In this document: one piece after another, positions 13,601 through 26,880 of the stretch
Layout of the letters: each line of letters starts with the position of its first letter
How positions within the stretch are numbered: position 1 is the first letter of the stretch
NCBI RefSeq assembly: GCF_024713945.1
Contig: NC_134677.1
Coordinates: forward strand, 995,001-1,059,000
Reading direction: 5' to 3'
Source: Dermatophagoides farinae
Taxonomy: Eukaryota > Arthropoda > Arachnida > Sarcoptiformes > Pyroglyphidae
DNA: 64,000 nt
The notes under the pieces: model-generated
The model's input: only the letters and a program-made list of their open reading frames with translations
Databases searched by the model: none
Told to the model about the DNA's origin: nothing
Position numbers and translations under genes: made by a program

Positions 13601-15850
13601 AGTTAATAGCTCCCATAGGATCGATGAATCTGTGGAATTTATTTCTTAATTTTTTTTTACATTTTTATTTCGATTTTTATTTGTTTGTTTGATTGATAAT
13701 TTAACTTTTGTCTGATATTGATATTTTTTTTCCCATTCTGTTATTGACAATTATATTAGATTGGTGGCAATGGAAAAATGCCCAAACATTCATATCAACG
13801 TAATGGAAATATAACATTGGTCAAATTGAGAAAAGAAGATTTTGGCCATTATGAATGTGTGATTGAAAATGAAATTGCCATTTTGGTTGCTCAAACAGAG
13901 ATCCGTATGAATGGTATGTTGATGGTTGAATTTTTTTTTTCATTTTTTTTAAATTTTTTTTGGAGTAAAAAAATGTTTAATTAACTACTAAATTGACTAC
14001 TATTACTATGTGTGTGTAAAACAAATATGAATATGTGATTAATTAATCCACCCATACTTACACACACATGACCATGGCCGTCAATCAATCAATCTATGTA
14101 TGGTCAAAAAAAAGCTCTAAATTCATATATGCAAACGACAATCATACACGCATACATACACACACACATACAGTAGGCAATGGAAATGCATTTTTTCCCT
14201 CCCCCATCCCACCTACGCATACCATTTTCCATTCCACACACTACACAAACGACCAAATTCATCATCATCATTAAATTAAGCTTCATCCATTTTCATTTTT
14301 TCCATATATTTTTCATTCATAACAAAGTTTTTCATTTCCATACTATCCATCATGTACGTATGTAAATGGTAATTATTTTGTAATTAGATTAATAACCAAA
14401 AAAAAAAACATGCTCACATCACATTGCAATTGTGTGGATACATGTGTGTGTGTATCGTAAAACACCGTAAGTTCATCATTCATAAATATCACGACAGTAT
14501 TTTCCGACATCTTTTTCTTCTCCAACCCCCTCCTCCCCCTCCTGTAAAAAAAGCAGCGGTTTATCATATGTGTATGATCCAAGAATTTTCTTTTTTTCAT
14601 CAGAAAAATGGAAAATAATAATAGGGTCGGTTTCATTTCGGTTACAATAATAACAACAACAACCACGACAGTTTATTAGACAATGATTATGATGATGATC
14701 TCTTCAATAATAACAATTTGCAAAAAAAACACACACACACAGTGAGAGAAAGAGAGAGAGAGAGAATCATAAAGAATCATGGCCAGAATATGAAATGACG
14801 CCCTCTGTGGATTTTTTTTTCACCTCCTCTACCTCTACTTATCCATATGGTTTGCCCAACTCTCAACATTGTGATTATCATGATGATGATGATGATGGTG
14901 TGTGTGTGTGTGTGTGGGTTCCAAATCATCGAACAAAATTAGGTTTTTGATAGATCAATAAATTGATTGACCAATGCCATTGATCTGTCATCAATTTTTT
15001 TAATTTTTTTTCTCGTGTTTTTTTTCTGTTTCACACAGGTACCACGCCTTATGCACCAACCAATTTGACTATCAATACAAGTGCCTATGCTGCAACATTG
15101 ATGTGGCAACCAAATTTTGATGGTGGTCTACGGCAACATTTTACAATAAGGTATGAATATTCTTTCTTTCTATCTTTATTTTTATAATAATCAAACCAAA
15201 ATAGACCAGTTAGATTATCGGTTTGTTTGAACTGTATTTTGATACACTGTGTGAACCAAAAAAAAAAAATATCCATTTGGGAATTAATTATCGAATTTGT
15301 TTCATCTTTTTTCTGTTGTTGTTGTTGTTGTCCAATTAGCTTAATTAATCAATAATAAAACAGACACAATGGTGTTATAAAACCAAATTCATTCCAATTG
15401 TTAAATTAGTTTTTTTTTTTTTTTTTGCTGGATTCATATCACCTGAAATTGTTTGGTTTTTTTGTTGTTGTTGTGAAAAAGTGATTAAATCGGTGATGAA
15501 AATTCATTTCAATAAGTTTTGAATGGACTAACAGAATAGTCGGGAAAATTTGATCATGAATTTTTCTTTCTTCTATTTATAGAATTTTTTTTTGCTCTCC
15601 AGTGGTATTCATTTTTTCAAACTCAATCAAAGAATAAAAAAAATGGAAGAATATAGAAAAAGAAAAAACATGAACACAAACCAAGTCCCCTTAGACAGCG
15701 ACAACGTCAACAACAATATGCACTTACTATTGTCGTTTTTTTTTGGAATCGGAATTTTTTTTCTATTCATTTCGATGATGATGATGAAAATTGAAATTGC
15801 AATTCAATTACAGAATTCAAGAGAAATGAATAAAAGTAAAAAAAAACATG

Positions 15851-15887
<37 letters not shown>

Positions 15888-18679
15888 TGTAATGTTTTTT
15901 ATTTTCATTGGAAACCATTTTTCATTCATCATTTACACTTTGAATTTTTATTTTTATTTTTGCGAGAGAGAGAGAGAGAGAGAACAAGAGCAAGAAAAAA
16001 TTGAATTTTTTCATAGAATTGAATTTTTTTTTCATTGTGTTTTGAGTTTTGTCACCGATATTTCCATTCCGATTTTTTCTTTTTTGATCAATTTCAATTT
16101 GATAAAAAACTTGAGACTTTTTTTTTTTTTTTTTGCTAGTGAAAAATCAATGAAATCAAAGACGAATGAATGCAAACATCAAAAAAAAAATCTAAATTTC
16201 ATCATATCGATAATCTAAACACCAAAAAAAAATCTATTGAATTTATCTATAATTTCACATTATTTTTTTTTGGCCATCTGTTTGGCCATTTCGTTTTCAT
16301 CATCTGGATTTTATTCAACAACAAAAACCAGACATATAAATTGGTCAAATGATATGGTCAATAATAAGATTAGATGAATGAATGAATGAATGGAAAAAAA
16401 AGACAAGACCTCAGATGTATTTATCCATTTTTTTTTGTTGATGAATAAATCTTATTATTATCATTCATTCTTTTTTGTTGTTGTTGTTGTTGTTCTAAAT
16501 CCAGAGAAGAAAAAAAATCTGATGAAATGAGGTTTTTTTCCACTATCATACATGTGAATAATGTTCATTCCATTCTATTTTATTTTGTTGATGCAGATAA
16601 TAATGTTCCAAGTTGATGATGATGATGATAGTCATCATCATCATCATGGACCGGAATCGACAACAACAGCAGCAGCAGCAGAAACTAACCAATGACATAG
16701 ATTTGTTTGTGTCTGATAGTGATGATTTGTTGTTGTGCAAAAAAATGAACATCGTCTAAACTAAATCAATGTCTTGTGTGTGTGTGTGTGGTTCAATTTT
16801 CATTGATGATGATTATGATGATTTCAGCATTTTTTTTCTTATTCTAGATCTTCTGGACAATACACACACATATTGCCATCCGGAACTCGAATAACTATTT
16901 CTTTTCTTTTCTTTTTTTTCGTTTCGGTAATCAGAATCGACAACAACAACAAAATGAAATACCAGCAATCGATGATGATGATGATGATCAAGATTGCAAT
17001 TATTTTTTCATGTAATGAAAATAAAAACGTTTTTTTTTCGTTGTTAGATTCTAAAGTTAATTATCATTATTCTTTGGTTGTTAAAAAACAGAAAGCTGAA
17101 AGAATTGGAAATCCTAGTGATCAATTTTCTTTCCAGTTTTTTTTTGCTGCTAATGCACTAATATTTATCATCATTTTTTTTTTGTTGTTGTTGTAGTAAT
17201 TGAAGTTGTGGTTCAAAGATTTCCGTTTTTTTTGTGTGTGTGTGTGTCGTAAAGTGAATATTTTTTGATGATTGATTAAGCAATTATCGATTGGATATTG
17301 AACCCAACAAAAAAACAAGGTCATTGCAAAGATTGAAAAAGTGATTCATTTTTATGTATGTTTTTTTTCTCAATTTTTATTTTTAGATATCGATTGGCTC
17401 AATCTGATGATAGTGGTTGGAAAACGATGCGTGTACAGCCATCGGATTCAAAAGTATTTAGCATCTATAATCTACAATCAGATATGGAATATGAATTTCA
17501 AGTGTATGCAACAAATTCATTGGGACGTGGACCAGGTTCTGATTTGATTAAAGCCAAAACTAAATCAAAACCAGATGTAGAGCTATCTTGTAAGTAATAA
17601 TAATAATAAATGTTTTATGAGATTCTGTTCAATATAAATGATGTTTGAGAGAATTTTTTTTTTTTTTTTTTGCTGGTAAATATAAATTTAAACCACAACA
17701 AACAAACAAATCTGTCATAGTTATTGTTCAACCATTTAAGTATTTGTCGAAATTCAACAAAGAAGAGAGAAAAAGAATTTTTTTTTTCTTACTTTTCTAT
17801 TTCCAATGCCATCAACATTTCAAGTGTCCAATTGTCAATTGTCGACAAATTGAATGTTGATGGTGTGGGAGGGGGGTTGAATCTTTTTTCTAATGTCTCT
17901 GTGTATGTGTGTGTGTGTGACAATCATGTGATGAAAAAAAAGCCGGAATTTTTGAATATTCCGGACATTCGTTGCATGAGACCTTTTAGAAGAAGAATTT
18001 TTCTTTTTCGCCTCAACTACAATGGTGTGTCCAAGAAGAATTTAAAAGATTCACTATGGTGTGACAGGATAAAAGTAGTTCACATCAGAATTCTTTCTTT
18101 TTTTTTTGTTTGAATAATAATGATATATACAGGACAGGAATAGAAATAGTATAGAATGATGGGAACTTTTTTTTCATTTATTCTTTTATTCCATCTTTCA
18201 TCCGGTCATATTTTCAATCGATTTGTTATTATTTTCCATGTCATATCATACTTTTACTTTTATTTTTTCTTTCGATTCTGGTTCGGTTATCGTTGTTGTT
18301 GTTGTTGATGGATTCCATCATCATCATCATCATCATCATTGAATTTCCGCAACAACAACAACAACCCGAAAAAAATTTTTTCGGCAACAACTCTGAACAA
18401 AAAAAAAAATTGTAGACAAAACTCTATATGTGTATATGCCATTTCAAACCATTCATCCGAATCAGATTCAATGCGACTACTACTTGGTATTGTTATTATT
18501 GTGTGTGTGTGTGTGAATAAAGTGCAAGGAAAAAAAGAGATGATGATGATGAACGAGAAAAATATAAATGGAAAATTTTTTTTCCGCTTCTTTCTCCTTT
18601 CGCATCACTAAATTGGACATACACACACACACACACACAAACACAGACGCAATTCATAAAATAACTGAGAAATCTTGTG

Positions 18680-18744
<65 letters not shown>

Positions 18745-21700
18745 TTGCAAAATGACAAAAGATTCAAATATATTATTGACCAAAGAAAAAAAAACAGTAG
18801 TGGTAATAGTGGGGTTAGTGTGGCAAAAAAAAACAAAAACAAAAACAAAAAAAAAAAAATTGACATTCAATTTATGAAATGAAATGTGAAACGAAATGAA
18901 TGAATATTTCCACCCTCCCCCCACCGTCCCTACTCATTCAATTCCCGGATACCATCATTCTCTATCCACTGGTTTTTTTTTGTGTTTTTATTTCGTACCA
19001 AAAACAAATGATGATGATGATGATGATGATGGCCAAATTGATTAAAACCAGCCCATATATAAACATGTTACGCACACACACACACAAAACAATAGGACGC
19101 CAGCAATTGGGGCAGAATACAATGATATACAGATGATGATGATGAGATCCAGAAATAAAGCTAAAGCCAATGATGATGATCATTACTCTAGTGGCATTAT
19201 CATCATTGTGATTGTGATTCTGTGTGTGTGTGTGTGTGTGTGTTGGACTAGAATATACAATAAAATACCAGTGAATAAAAGAAAAAAAAGAAAGTAGAAA
19301 GATAATGAGAAAAAAGACAAAAGAGAAAGTGAGAGAGAGAGAGACAGACAGAATAAATGGGGTAAATGTTATGCAGAATAACTAGAATACGTCGTTCGAT
19401 CGAAACCAAAAAACCAAAAAAAAAAAAAAAAAAAAATAGAAAGAAAGAATAAATCCACAGAATAATTTTTGGTTCAATTGAAACGTAACCAAAAATATTA
19501 TGAAAATTCATCCAAATCTATTCTATTGATCATTTGGATCGATAGAATATATTCTTTTGTTTTGTATCTAGTAGTCTAGTTATCTTATTTTCTTTAATCA
19601 TGAATGGAAAAAAAAATTCTTTATGGAATTGAATTTATTTTTATTTTAATGAGTACAAAACAATGCTCTACTGCTTACCAAAAAAAAAACGTGAAAAACA
19701 ACAGAAACTAATCAAAATTCTTTGACCGAATGAAAGAATTTGAACGCAAAAAAAAACAACAACAACAACAGCCATGGACTGGTTGAATTAAGCTTTATCG
19801 TGACAATGATATTCGAAACAAACAAACAAATGAAAAAGAATTAATTCGAATTGATAGAAAGTTGATCATATATTCATTGAATCTGTCATTGTTTATTATT
19901 GTCTCTGTCCTGTTTGTTTGTTTGTTTGAGCTTGTTGCCGTCGTCGTTGCTGTTGTTGTTGTTTTCATTCATTAAATTCGTTAAATTTTTTTTGCATTTC
20001 TTGCATTTTATTCATTCATTCATGAGTTTCAAGCATCGATTGAACAGAGAAAAAACGACATTCTTTTGTTTTTGTTTTTGTTTACTATATATGCGATCCA
20101 GGCAATTGATATTGATGATATGGAAAGAATTTTTCATTTTCATTTTCGTTGTTTGTTTGTTTGTTTATTCAGTATCCTATATCTGCAGAATATACACTTG
20201 GTTACGTCAACAGGAATTCATATGATATGTCTATACATGAGAACTATGGAAGTGTGTGAGAGTGAACAAAAAAAAAAAAAAAAAAAAACTGAATTAATGA
20301 AATTCGATCCATCTTATACAGACACACACACACACACACAGACACACTGAATGTTGTTACAGATATGAATTTTAAAAAGAAGCAAAGCAAAAAAAAAAGA
20401 ATTAGAAAAAATCACTGAATCATAAATATTAAGAATCATCATCACCGTGTATTGAAATTCTTGATTAGATTCATTCAATTTTTTTTTTTGGCACTCACAG
20501 GCCAGATATTGAATATAATGATATGATAATAATCATGATAATATATTCTATGGCACCCAAAAATGAAGAGAATCATGAAACAACATTTCAACTTGTTATT
20601 GAATTCTTTTCTCTTTTCTTCTCATTTTTTTTGTTCCTTAAATAAACCGACGAGAATTAGACAGTTAGAGTTTGGGATTTTTTTTCTCTCTCTCTCTCTT
20701 GCTTCTTACAAAAAAAATGATTGTGATTAACATTTAAATGACGAATAATAATTCAATTGTTGTCGTTTTTTTTATATTCTGTTTTGAATGTGAAACAAAA
20801 AAAAATGAGAATAAATCCAATGTGGATCGAGGCAATTGTCATCACTACCATTTTCTCATTACCATCATCATTAGAATTTTAAGTTCATGCCCACCATTCT
20901 TGATGAAGAACCATTCGTTAAAGAATCAGGAAAAAAAATTGTCTTTTCCAATGTTAATCAAGAATCAAAGTGAAATTTATAAAAAAAAAAAAATAGAACC
21001 ATTGTAGCCCATCACGTGATCACTATTTATGGGGAACTTTTTTATTTGAATGAATTAAATTCCCGTAAACATTCTCATAAAGAAAGTTATGATAAAAACT
21101 CAATGATGATTTGTGTGTATGTGGATGGACTTTGATCATTCACTTTTATCAAATAATCGAGTGAATTGAAATGAAAAAAAAATCATCATCATCATCACCA
21201 CTTATCTCTTGATTTGTAATTTTCATTTGTGACATAATGTTCTATATATCAGACGACGACTAACTATTACTACTATTATCGATGGTTAAATCAAGCAATT
21301 TACAAAAACAATTTTCTTGTTGTTGTTGTTGCTCCTTCAACATAATGACAACAACAACAACAATAACAACAACAACGATGATGATAATAATAATGGAGAA
21401 TGTAAAATAATAATCACTGATACTTGAAAGTTTTTTTTTCTTCCAAGAAAATTCTGTAATTCTGATTAAATCTTTCATTGAATGTGAATGATTCATTCTT
21501 TTATACATACACACACACACACACACGAATACTAAGTAATTAACTTTAATTTTATCTCTTTGAAAAACGTAATGTAATTGTTGTTGTTGTTGTTGTTATT
21601 ATTCAAGTGGTGAATCGATATATACAGCCCATGAATTTGTAAACAAAACTTTTTTCTATTTTCTTCTTTTTTTTCCATAGTACAAAATATTGTATCACAA

Positions 21701-23039
21701 TCGGATCCGGATACAACGACCAACAATATGATTAGAACATTAGATGTACCGACAGTAATACCGGAATCATTATCAGCAATATCTGGAATGTCAACAAAAT
21801 TATCGATTCTTAATAATGATAATAATAGCCATTCGATTGATAGCGGTGGAAGTAGTGTTGGTGGTGGTGGTAATGGTGGTGTAACACCCGGATCACCACG
21901 TAATGTAAGCATTGAAAAAATGGCACAAGGTTGGGTTGTATCATGGTTACCACCAATGCATCCACAACCAACACCGGTAGCTTATTATTCTGTAGAATAT
22001 CGTGAAGGCGATGGTGATTGGAATATGTCCGAACAGATTGCTCAAGATAATGCCTATCTAAGTGAGTAGTTTTTTTAAAAAATTTTCATTTCAGATTTTT
22101 ATAATGTTTTGTTTTTTTTCATAGTAAAAGAGTTAAAAACATCAGTGAAATATACGATACGTGTATGGGCCTTTTCCATATTGGGCATTGGCACGGCAAG
22201 TTCATTGATCGAATATAAAATAACAAGTAAGCAGAGTTTGTTTGTCCCTTGACGCTAATTTTTCATTCATTCACAATTTCATTTTCCATTGTTGTTGTTG
22301 TTTTTTTTTCTGGAACGAACCAAAATTCTTTTTAAAAAAAACAGACACCAGTGGCAGTATGAAAGGATCACGAGCAATAACAGCCGGTGTTGTTGGCAGT
22401 GTTTTGTTTTTTGTTGCTGCCATAATATTATCCGTATGTGCCGTAAAAATTTGCAATAAACGTAAACAAAGAAAAATGGAAAAAGGTAAGCGTTGAATTT
22501 TCATTCTCATTTTCTAAATAACCTGCCCCCTCCAAAAAAATGATTCTCATTACCAGATTAATATGATGATGATGATGATGATGATGATGACCATGACCAC
22601 CTTGGTCAAATCTGCAATCAATCAAATTGCACAGAAAAAAAAGCTGTCATCATCATCATCATTGTTGTGTGAACAAAGTTGTAGGCAAATAATGAAAATT
22701 GAATTGAATCAGAAAAATTCTGGTAATTCAAATACATACTATATATGGCATAGATTCTGGCAACAAAATAGAATTCCAAATTATCGTTATGATTATGAAA
22801 AACGTGTGTGTGTGAGAGAGAGAGAGAGAGAGAATGAGATCCATTTATAAGTTTGGCCTACCGAACCGAAATGTCATTGCATTTCGTTGAAGACATTAAT
22901 TTAATGGATCAACATTTGAAACACATGCACACACACACACATTTAATATGCGCGAGTGAGAAAAAAAATACAAAAATGACCAAAAAAAACACACACACAA
23001 ACGGCAAATAAGCATCAAATCTAAAGGGACCATCATCAT

Positions 23040-23077
<38 letters not shown>

Positions 23078-23608
23078 GATAATATCGTATTAAATTCATG
23101 AATCGACAAAATGATAGAAACCCGAAACTGGAAAGTTTATTTTCATCATCGAATCTTTTTACGTGGTAATCAATTTTAATTATTAAAAATCCCCAATCGT
23201 ATTTTAGTTATGTCAATGTATGCATGCATGTCCGTAGAATGGTGGATTGGGAGGGTGGATGTATAATCGAAGAATCGAGAAGAAGAAAAAAAAATATATA
23301 TATATATAGGAATTTGATTTCGTGCCAAAGAATTTATCGGAATCGATTCATTGTTTTTTTTTGTTTTGTTTTGTTTTGTCTCATTGTTTTTTTTTATCAT
23401 TTTCACATAGCTTATATGATGGTTACATGTCCAGTAATGGACGGTGTTAATGGTACCCATTCACATCATGGTAGTCCAGTTACATTGAAACAGTAAGTAT
23501 GGAATTTGTTTGTTTGTTTGTTTTTTTCGAAATTCAAAAAAAAAAATTCTTTTTCTTCTTCTCTCGCTCATTTTTTTTCCTACAGAATTGCTCAAGCAAA
23601 TAAAAAAG
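7671..23608 (+). CDS. tutl: Protein turtle / IGSF9-family neuronal adhesion receptor (13 exons, both ends incomplete)
   Basis: Exons 7671-8162, 9420-9535, 9600-10041, 10098-10382, 13007-13122, 13760-13913, 15039-15150, 17387-17589, 21681-22061, 22125-22226, 22345-22485, 23411-23492 and 23586-23608 join in one frame (about 883 codons) with GT-AG ends. Domain order is that of turtle/IGSF9: Ig1 (exon 1, DSDQGWYECKV), Ig2 (exons 2-3), Ig3 (exon 3), Ig4 (exon 4, SPQLQFATWTKD and RCTPYN), Ig5 (exons 5-6, EDFGHYECV), FN3-1 (exons 7-8), FN3-2 (exons 9-10), then a TM helix (VGSVLFFVAAIILSVCAV) and a basic stop-transfer in exon 11. The family mediates adhesion controlling dendrite branching and axon tiling at the neuronal surface. 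Ig1 carries a Ser-rich insertion and FN3-2 follows a Gly/Ser-rich linker. The signal-peptide exon and distal tail are unresolved. Borderless is the main alternative paralogue, but the Ig1 and Ig4 wording favours turtle. Confidence 0.9.
8163..9419 (+). other. turtle intron 1
   Basis: Begins GTAAGT and ends in TATAG. It holds (CA)n and (GAT)n repeats and poly-A/T runs; no additional exon seen. Confidence 0.8.
10383..13006 (+). other. turtle intron 4
   Basis: A 2.6-kb intron from GTAAGT to an ATATAG acceptor. It contains (CAA)n near 11103, (GAT)n and a (CA)n run at 12294-12317. Open frames inside are repeat translations. Confidence 0.8.
13123..13759 (+). other. turtle intron 5, splits Ig5
   Basis: GTATGT donor to ATTAG acceptor, phase 0, interrupting Ig5 between WKR and IGGNGK. 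Only A/T runs and a short GT repeat inside. Confidence 0.8.
13914..15038 (+). other. turtle intron 6
   Basis: GTATGT donor to CACAG acceptor. It holds CA/GT repeats, a short C-rich patch near 14520-14540 and GAT repeats; no exon seen. Confidence 0.8.
15151..17386 (+). other. turtle intron 7, splits FN3-1
   Basis: GTATGA donor to TTTAG acceptor, placed in the middle of the first FN3 domain. The 208-codon open frame near 15.6-16.2 kb is driven by GT, GA and T repeats and has no recognisable domain. Confidence 0.75.
15853..15886. repeat. (TG)n microsatellite
   Basis: Perfect TG run of about 17 units inside turtle intron 7. Confidence 0.95.
17590..21680 (+). other. turtle intron 8 (largest)
   Basis: A 4.1-kb intron separating the two FN3 domains, GTAAGT to CATAG. 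It is the most repeat-dense intron, with the longest GT run of the window (18684-18740), CA runs, GA runs and A/T homopolymers. No exon seen. Confidence 0.8.
18684..18740. repeat. Longest (TG)n microsatellite of the window
   Basis: About 28 uninterrupted TG units, flanked on the left by a (CA)n run near 18620-18640, so the two could form an inverted-repeat structure. Confidence 0.95.
22486..23410 (+). other. turtle intron 11
   Basis: GTAAGC donor just after the basic juxtamembrane segment, CATAG acceptor before the AYMMVTCPVMDG tail exon. It contains (ATG)n, (GA)n and a long (CA)n around 23040-23075. Confidence 0.75.
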
Positions 23609-25701
23609 GTAAAATGAATATTTCCATTTTGTTGTTGCTGTTGTTGAGCTCAAATTCTCTTTTTTTTGTTATCCAGATTTTCACAAAGCAGAATATCAAG
23701 TCTGAAAATAACGAATGATGATGATGATCATCTTCATCAATTTTATTTCGATGGTGGTGGCAACAACAAAAAAAAATGACTTCTAAATCTACCTGGTGGT
23801 ACACCGGCACAGCAAGAGATAATAAATGACAATATCCAATTGACTACCAACAAGAAAAACTAGAAAAACCAATTATAGTCATCGATATTTTTTTTTTGCA
23901 AGTTAAACCACCGTTTTGTGTGTGTGTATGACAAACTCAACAGACACAGCTTGAAACAATCTACTACTACTATGGTCTATTATTCTGGCTTTTTTTTCTT
24001 AAGAAAAAAAAATGACAAGAATTTTTTTTCTGAAAAAATTCTTGCCAAACAACAGAATCGACAACCCAAAAACAATTTTCATAAATCATTTTTTTTTTGA
24101 GCAACACGACTACCAGAAAAAAATTGAAGAAATGACATCCATGTGAAAGTAAAAAACAGGGAAAAAAAGAAACAAGAAAACCTAAAAAAAAATGACGACA
24201 TGTGATAGTGATAATAATGACCTCGAAGAAATTGGAACAACCAAAAAAAAAAGAATTATAGAGACCAAAAAAAAAAATGAAATGAAGAAACATTCGGTTA
24301 CATTGTCGTCAGAATTGGTTTCGTTTTTTTTTTGTTCTTTGTTCTTCTTCTCAACAATCATTCATTGTTACTGATGATGGTGGTGGTCCAAGAGAATGAG
24401 AATGAAGAAAAAAAATGAAAAATTGAACCGACAACCGAAAATAAAACTGGAAAAAAATCTGTATCTGTACAACACAACATTGAATGAATATATGGTCACA
24501 CAGCGAAAGTGAGAGAGAGAGAGAGAGCTACCCGGAAAAAAACTTTGAGCTCCATTTCCATTTGTCGTTGTCGTTGGCGTCGCTGTTGGTCGGCCCAGAA
24601 CATGATGACACAATTCAGCCCGAAGTGGATTTTTTGATCTAGCAAAAAAAAAAAGTTTTCAACATTGATCCACCATGACTATGACTGCTGCTATTACAAC
24701 CATCACCACCGTCGCCACCACCACCACCACCACCACTGCTGGCTGGCTGGTTGGCTTGCTCATCATAAGCGTCAACGAAGAAGAAATAAGAAACATTTCG
24801 ATGATTTTTGATTCATTTTTTTCATTTTCATCCATTTATATATCTTGATTGTTTTGTTTTGTTTTATTTTGTTTTTCATGTGTCTTTATTATTCCACATG
24901 TGAATATATATGAATGATATTTTGATTTTGATTTTTTTTTTTTTTTTTTTGATTCACTAAATAAATTGTGGAAAAAAAAATTTTTTGAAAATAGAATTGA
25001 ATCAATGCCTTGTTGTTTTTTGTTTTTTTTCTGTTTTCGTTCGACCACAAAAAACAAAACCAGAATCAAAAATAGTGTGTGTGGAAAAAAAATAAACATT
25101 TTCTGGTTTTGTTTTCCATTCACCGCCACCGCTACCACCACAGCCAAAAGAATAGGAAAAAGATTCATCATTGGAAATTTGGTAAAATAGAATCGAAACT
25201 TTTTGTTGTTGTTGTTGTTGTTGTTGGAATCGTCTAAAGTAGAGAGACAATACACACACACACACAAGCAATAAATTTTGATTAGTTGTCCTATTTACTG
25301 CGTATGTGTGTGTGTGTGTGTGTGTGTGATACCCATAAACATTTTTCTTTTTTTTTGGGCCAAAACAAACAAAAATATATCGGTTTCATTTTTTTTTCTT
25401 GGAGATAAAATATAAAAAGTTTTCATTTTTTATGGATTTCTTATTCACACACACACACAGAAAAAAATACTGAGCAAATGGAAAATAAATTGAGCTAGAG
25501 AGAGAGAGATAGAGAATCTTTTTGGCCATCTGGTCATTTTTTTTTTTTTTTTGATTCCAAAAAAAAGAATCGCCAGATGAAACAAAAAAACAAAAAGAAA
25601 TGTTTGGCATACATATATACTGAATAATTTAATAAATTTAATTGTTATTTATGTTGTAGTCAATGTCGCTGCTGCTGCTGCTGCTGTTATTTTTGTTGTA
25701 G

Positions 25702-25752
25702 AAATAGAAACAGAAAAACCACCAAAACTTGAAAAAAAATTGACCTTTGAGT
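25702..25752 (+). other. Candidate small exon of the turtle cytoplasmic tail
   Basis: A TTGTAG acceptor, 51 open bases reading (G)EIETEKPPKLEKKLTFE and a GTAAAG donor. Entry phase 1 matches the exit phase of the 23586-23608 microexon and the exit is again phase 1. The charged, repeat-poor composition differs from its surroundings. No homology is recognised and splice sites this short arise by chance, so the call is weak. Confidence 0.25.
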
Positions 25753-26788
25753 GTAAAGCAATCATGTGATGTGCGTGTGTGTTTATTTAAAGTACCAACA
25801 AAAAAAACAACAACTCCATATCGTTCAATGATGAAATAAAAAAAAAATCCATCAAAAATTATCCAAGCAGATCATTATTGTACAAATGGAAAAAAAAATA
25901 TTGACAAAAAAATGAAAAAGAACCATTTTGATAACCATGTTGTCAACCAAATGTTCTTGTTGTTGGTGGTTGAATGATTCGAGTATTGATGATTATGATG
26001 ATGATGATGATGATTTATAAGTACATGTGCCGCGGGTATATATCTCTTCATTATCATCATGACTAAAATATACGCCACCACACAGGAATATATTCAAAGT
26101 CATTAACTCTTGCTGTTTTTTTTTCTTGTTCACTATCTCTCTCTTGCTGTTTTTTTTTCTCTGCGATTCCCGAAAACAATGACATTATGAATTTGAAAAT
26201 CTATTTTCTCAAGAATTTCATGTACCAAAAAGAATTACACGCTCCAAGGATGAAATGCCGAAACTTTAAGACAGAAATTTATCAAATGAGATTCTGTTAT
26301 ATATACTCACTGACAGTGGAAGAAAAAAAAATGAAGAAGAAGATCTTGACTTCTTAATATAATTGAATACAAAACAAAAAAAAAACAGACAAACAAACCA
26401 GACAAACGAATTGGAATTGGAGTTTTTTTTTCACCGAAACGATAATGATGAAAAAATGCTAATAGTAATCGGTCGGTCGGTCGTTTGGTCGGTGGGCCAC
26501 AGCATCATCATTGTGGAATGGCATGGTCGTATCCGACGGACCGAACGGACCGGACCGGCTGAATAAATTGAGATCAGAATTTTTTTTTTTTTTTTGCTTT
26601 TCTTCAAGCCGATACACAAAAAAGCCAAAAAGAAATTATTCGTATAATTTATTTAGTATAAGTACCGTTCCAGAAAAAAATAAACAAGCAAACATGATGA
26701 TGATGATGAAGAAAAAGTGAAAACCCGGAATTTTTTTTTCTTGTTTTACTTATTGTTCTTTGTTGCTGTTGTTGTTGTTGTCCTTCAG

Positions 26789-26880
26789 ATGATATTCGAT
26801 TCTTAATGATGCCTTATGGCACCGTATTAAGATGCATTCACATTTCGATTCGATTCGATTCAAATATGACCGGAAAACTC
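26789..26880 (+). other. Candidate downstream turtle exon (end uncertain)
   Basis: A strong polypyrimidine tract and TCCTTCAG acceptor open a phase-1 compatible frame reading YDIRFLMMPYGTVLRCIHISIRF. No clear donor or stop marks the right end before a CA repeat. Codon phase would accept either the 25752 or the 23608 exon upstream. Product similarity is not recognised. Confidence 0.2.

Noticed and set aside
15592-16218. 208-codon plus-strand open frame inside turtle intron 7
   Set aside because: It is built from translated GT, GA and T repeats with runs of C/V, E/R and F, has no domain, and sits between two well-supported halves of an FN3 domain.
18600-18745. CA run followed by long GT run as a mobile-element terminal inverted repeat
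   Set aside because: Complementary dinucleotide repeats are everywhere in this window; there are no target-site duplications or element coding sequence.
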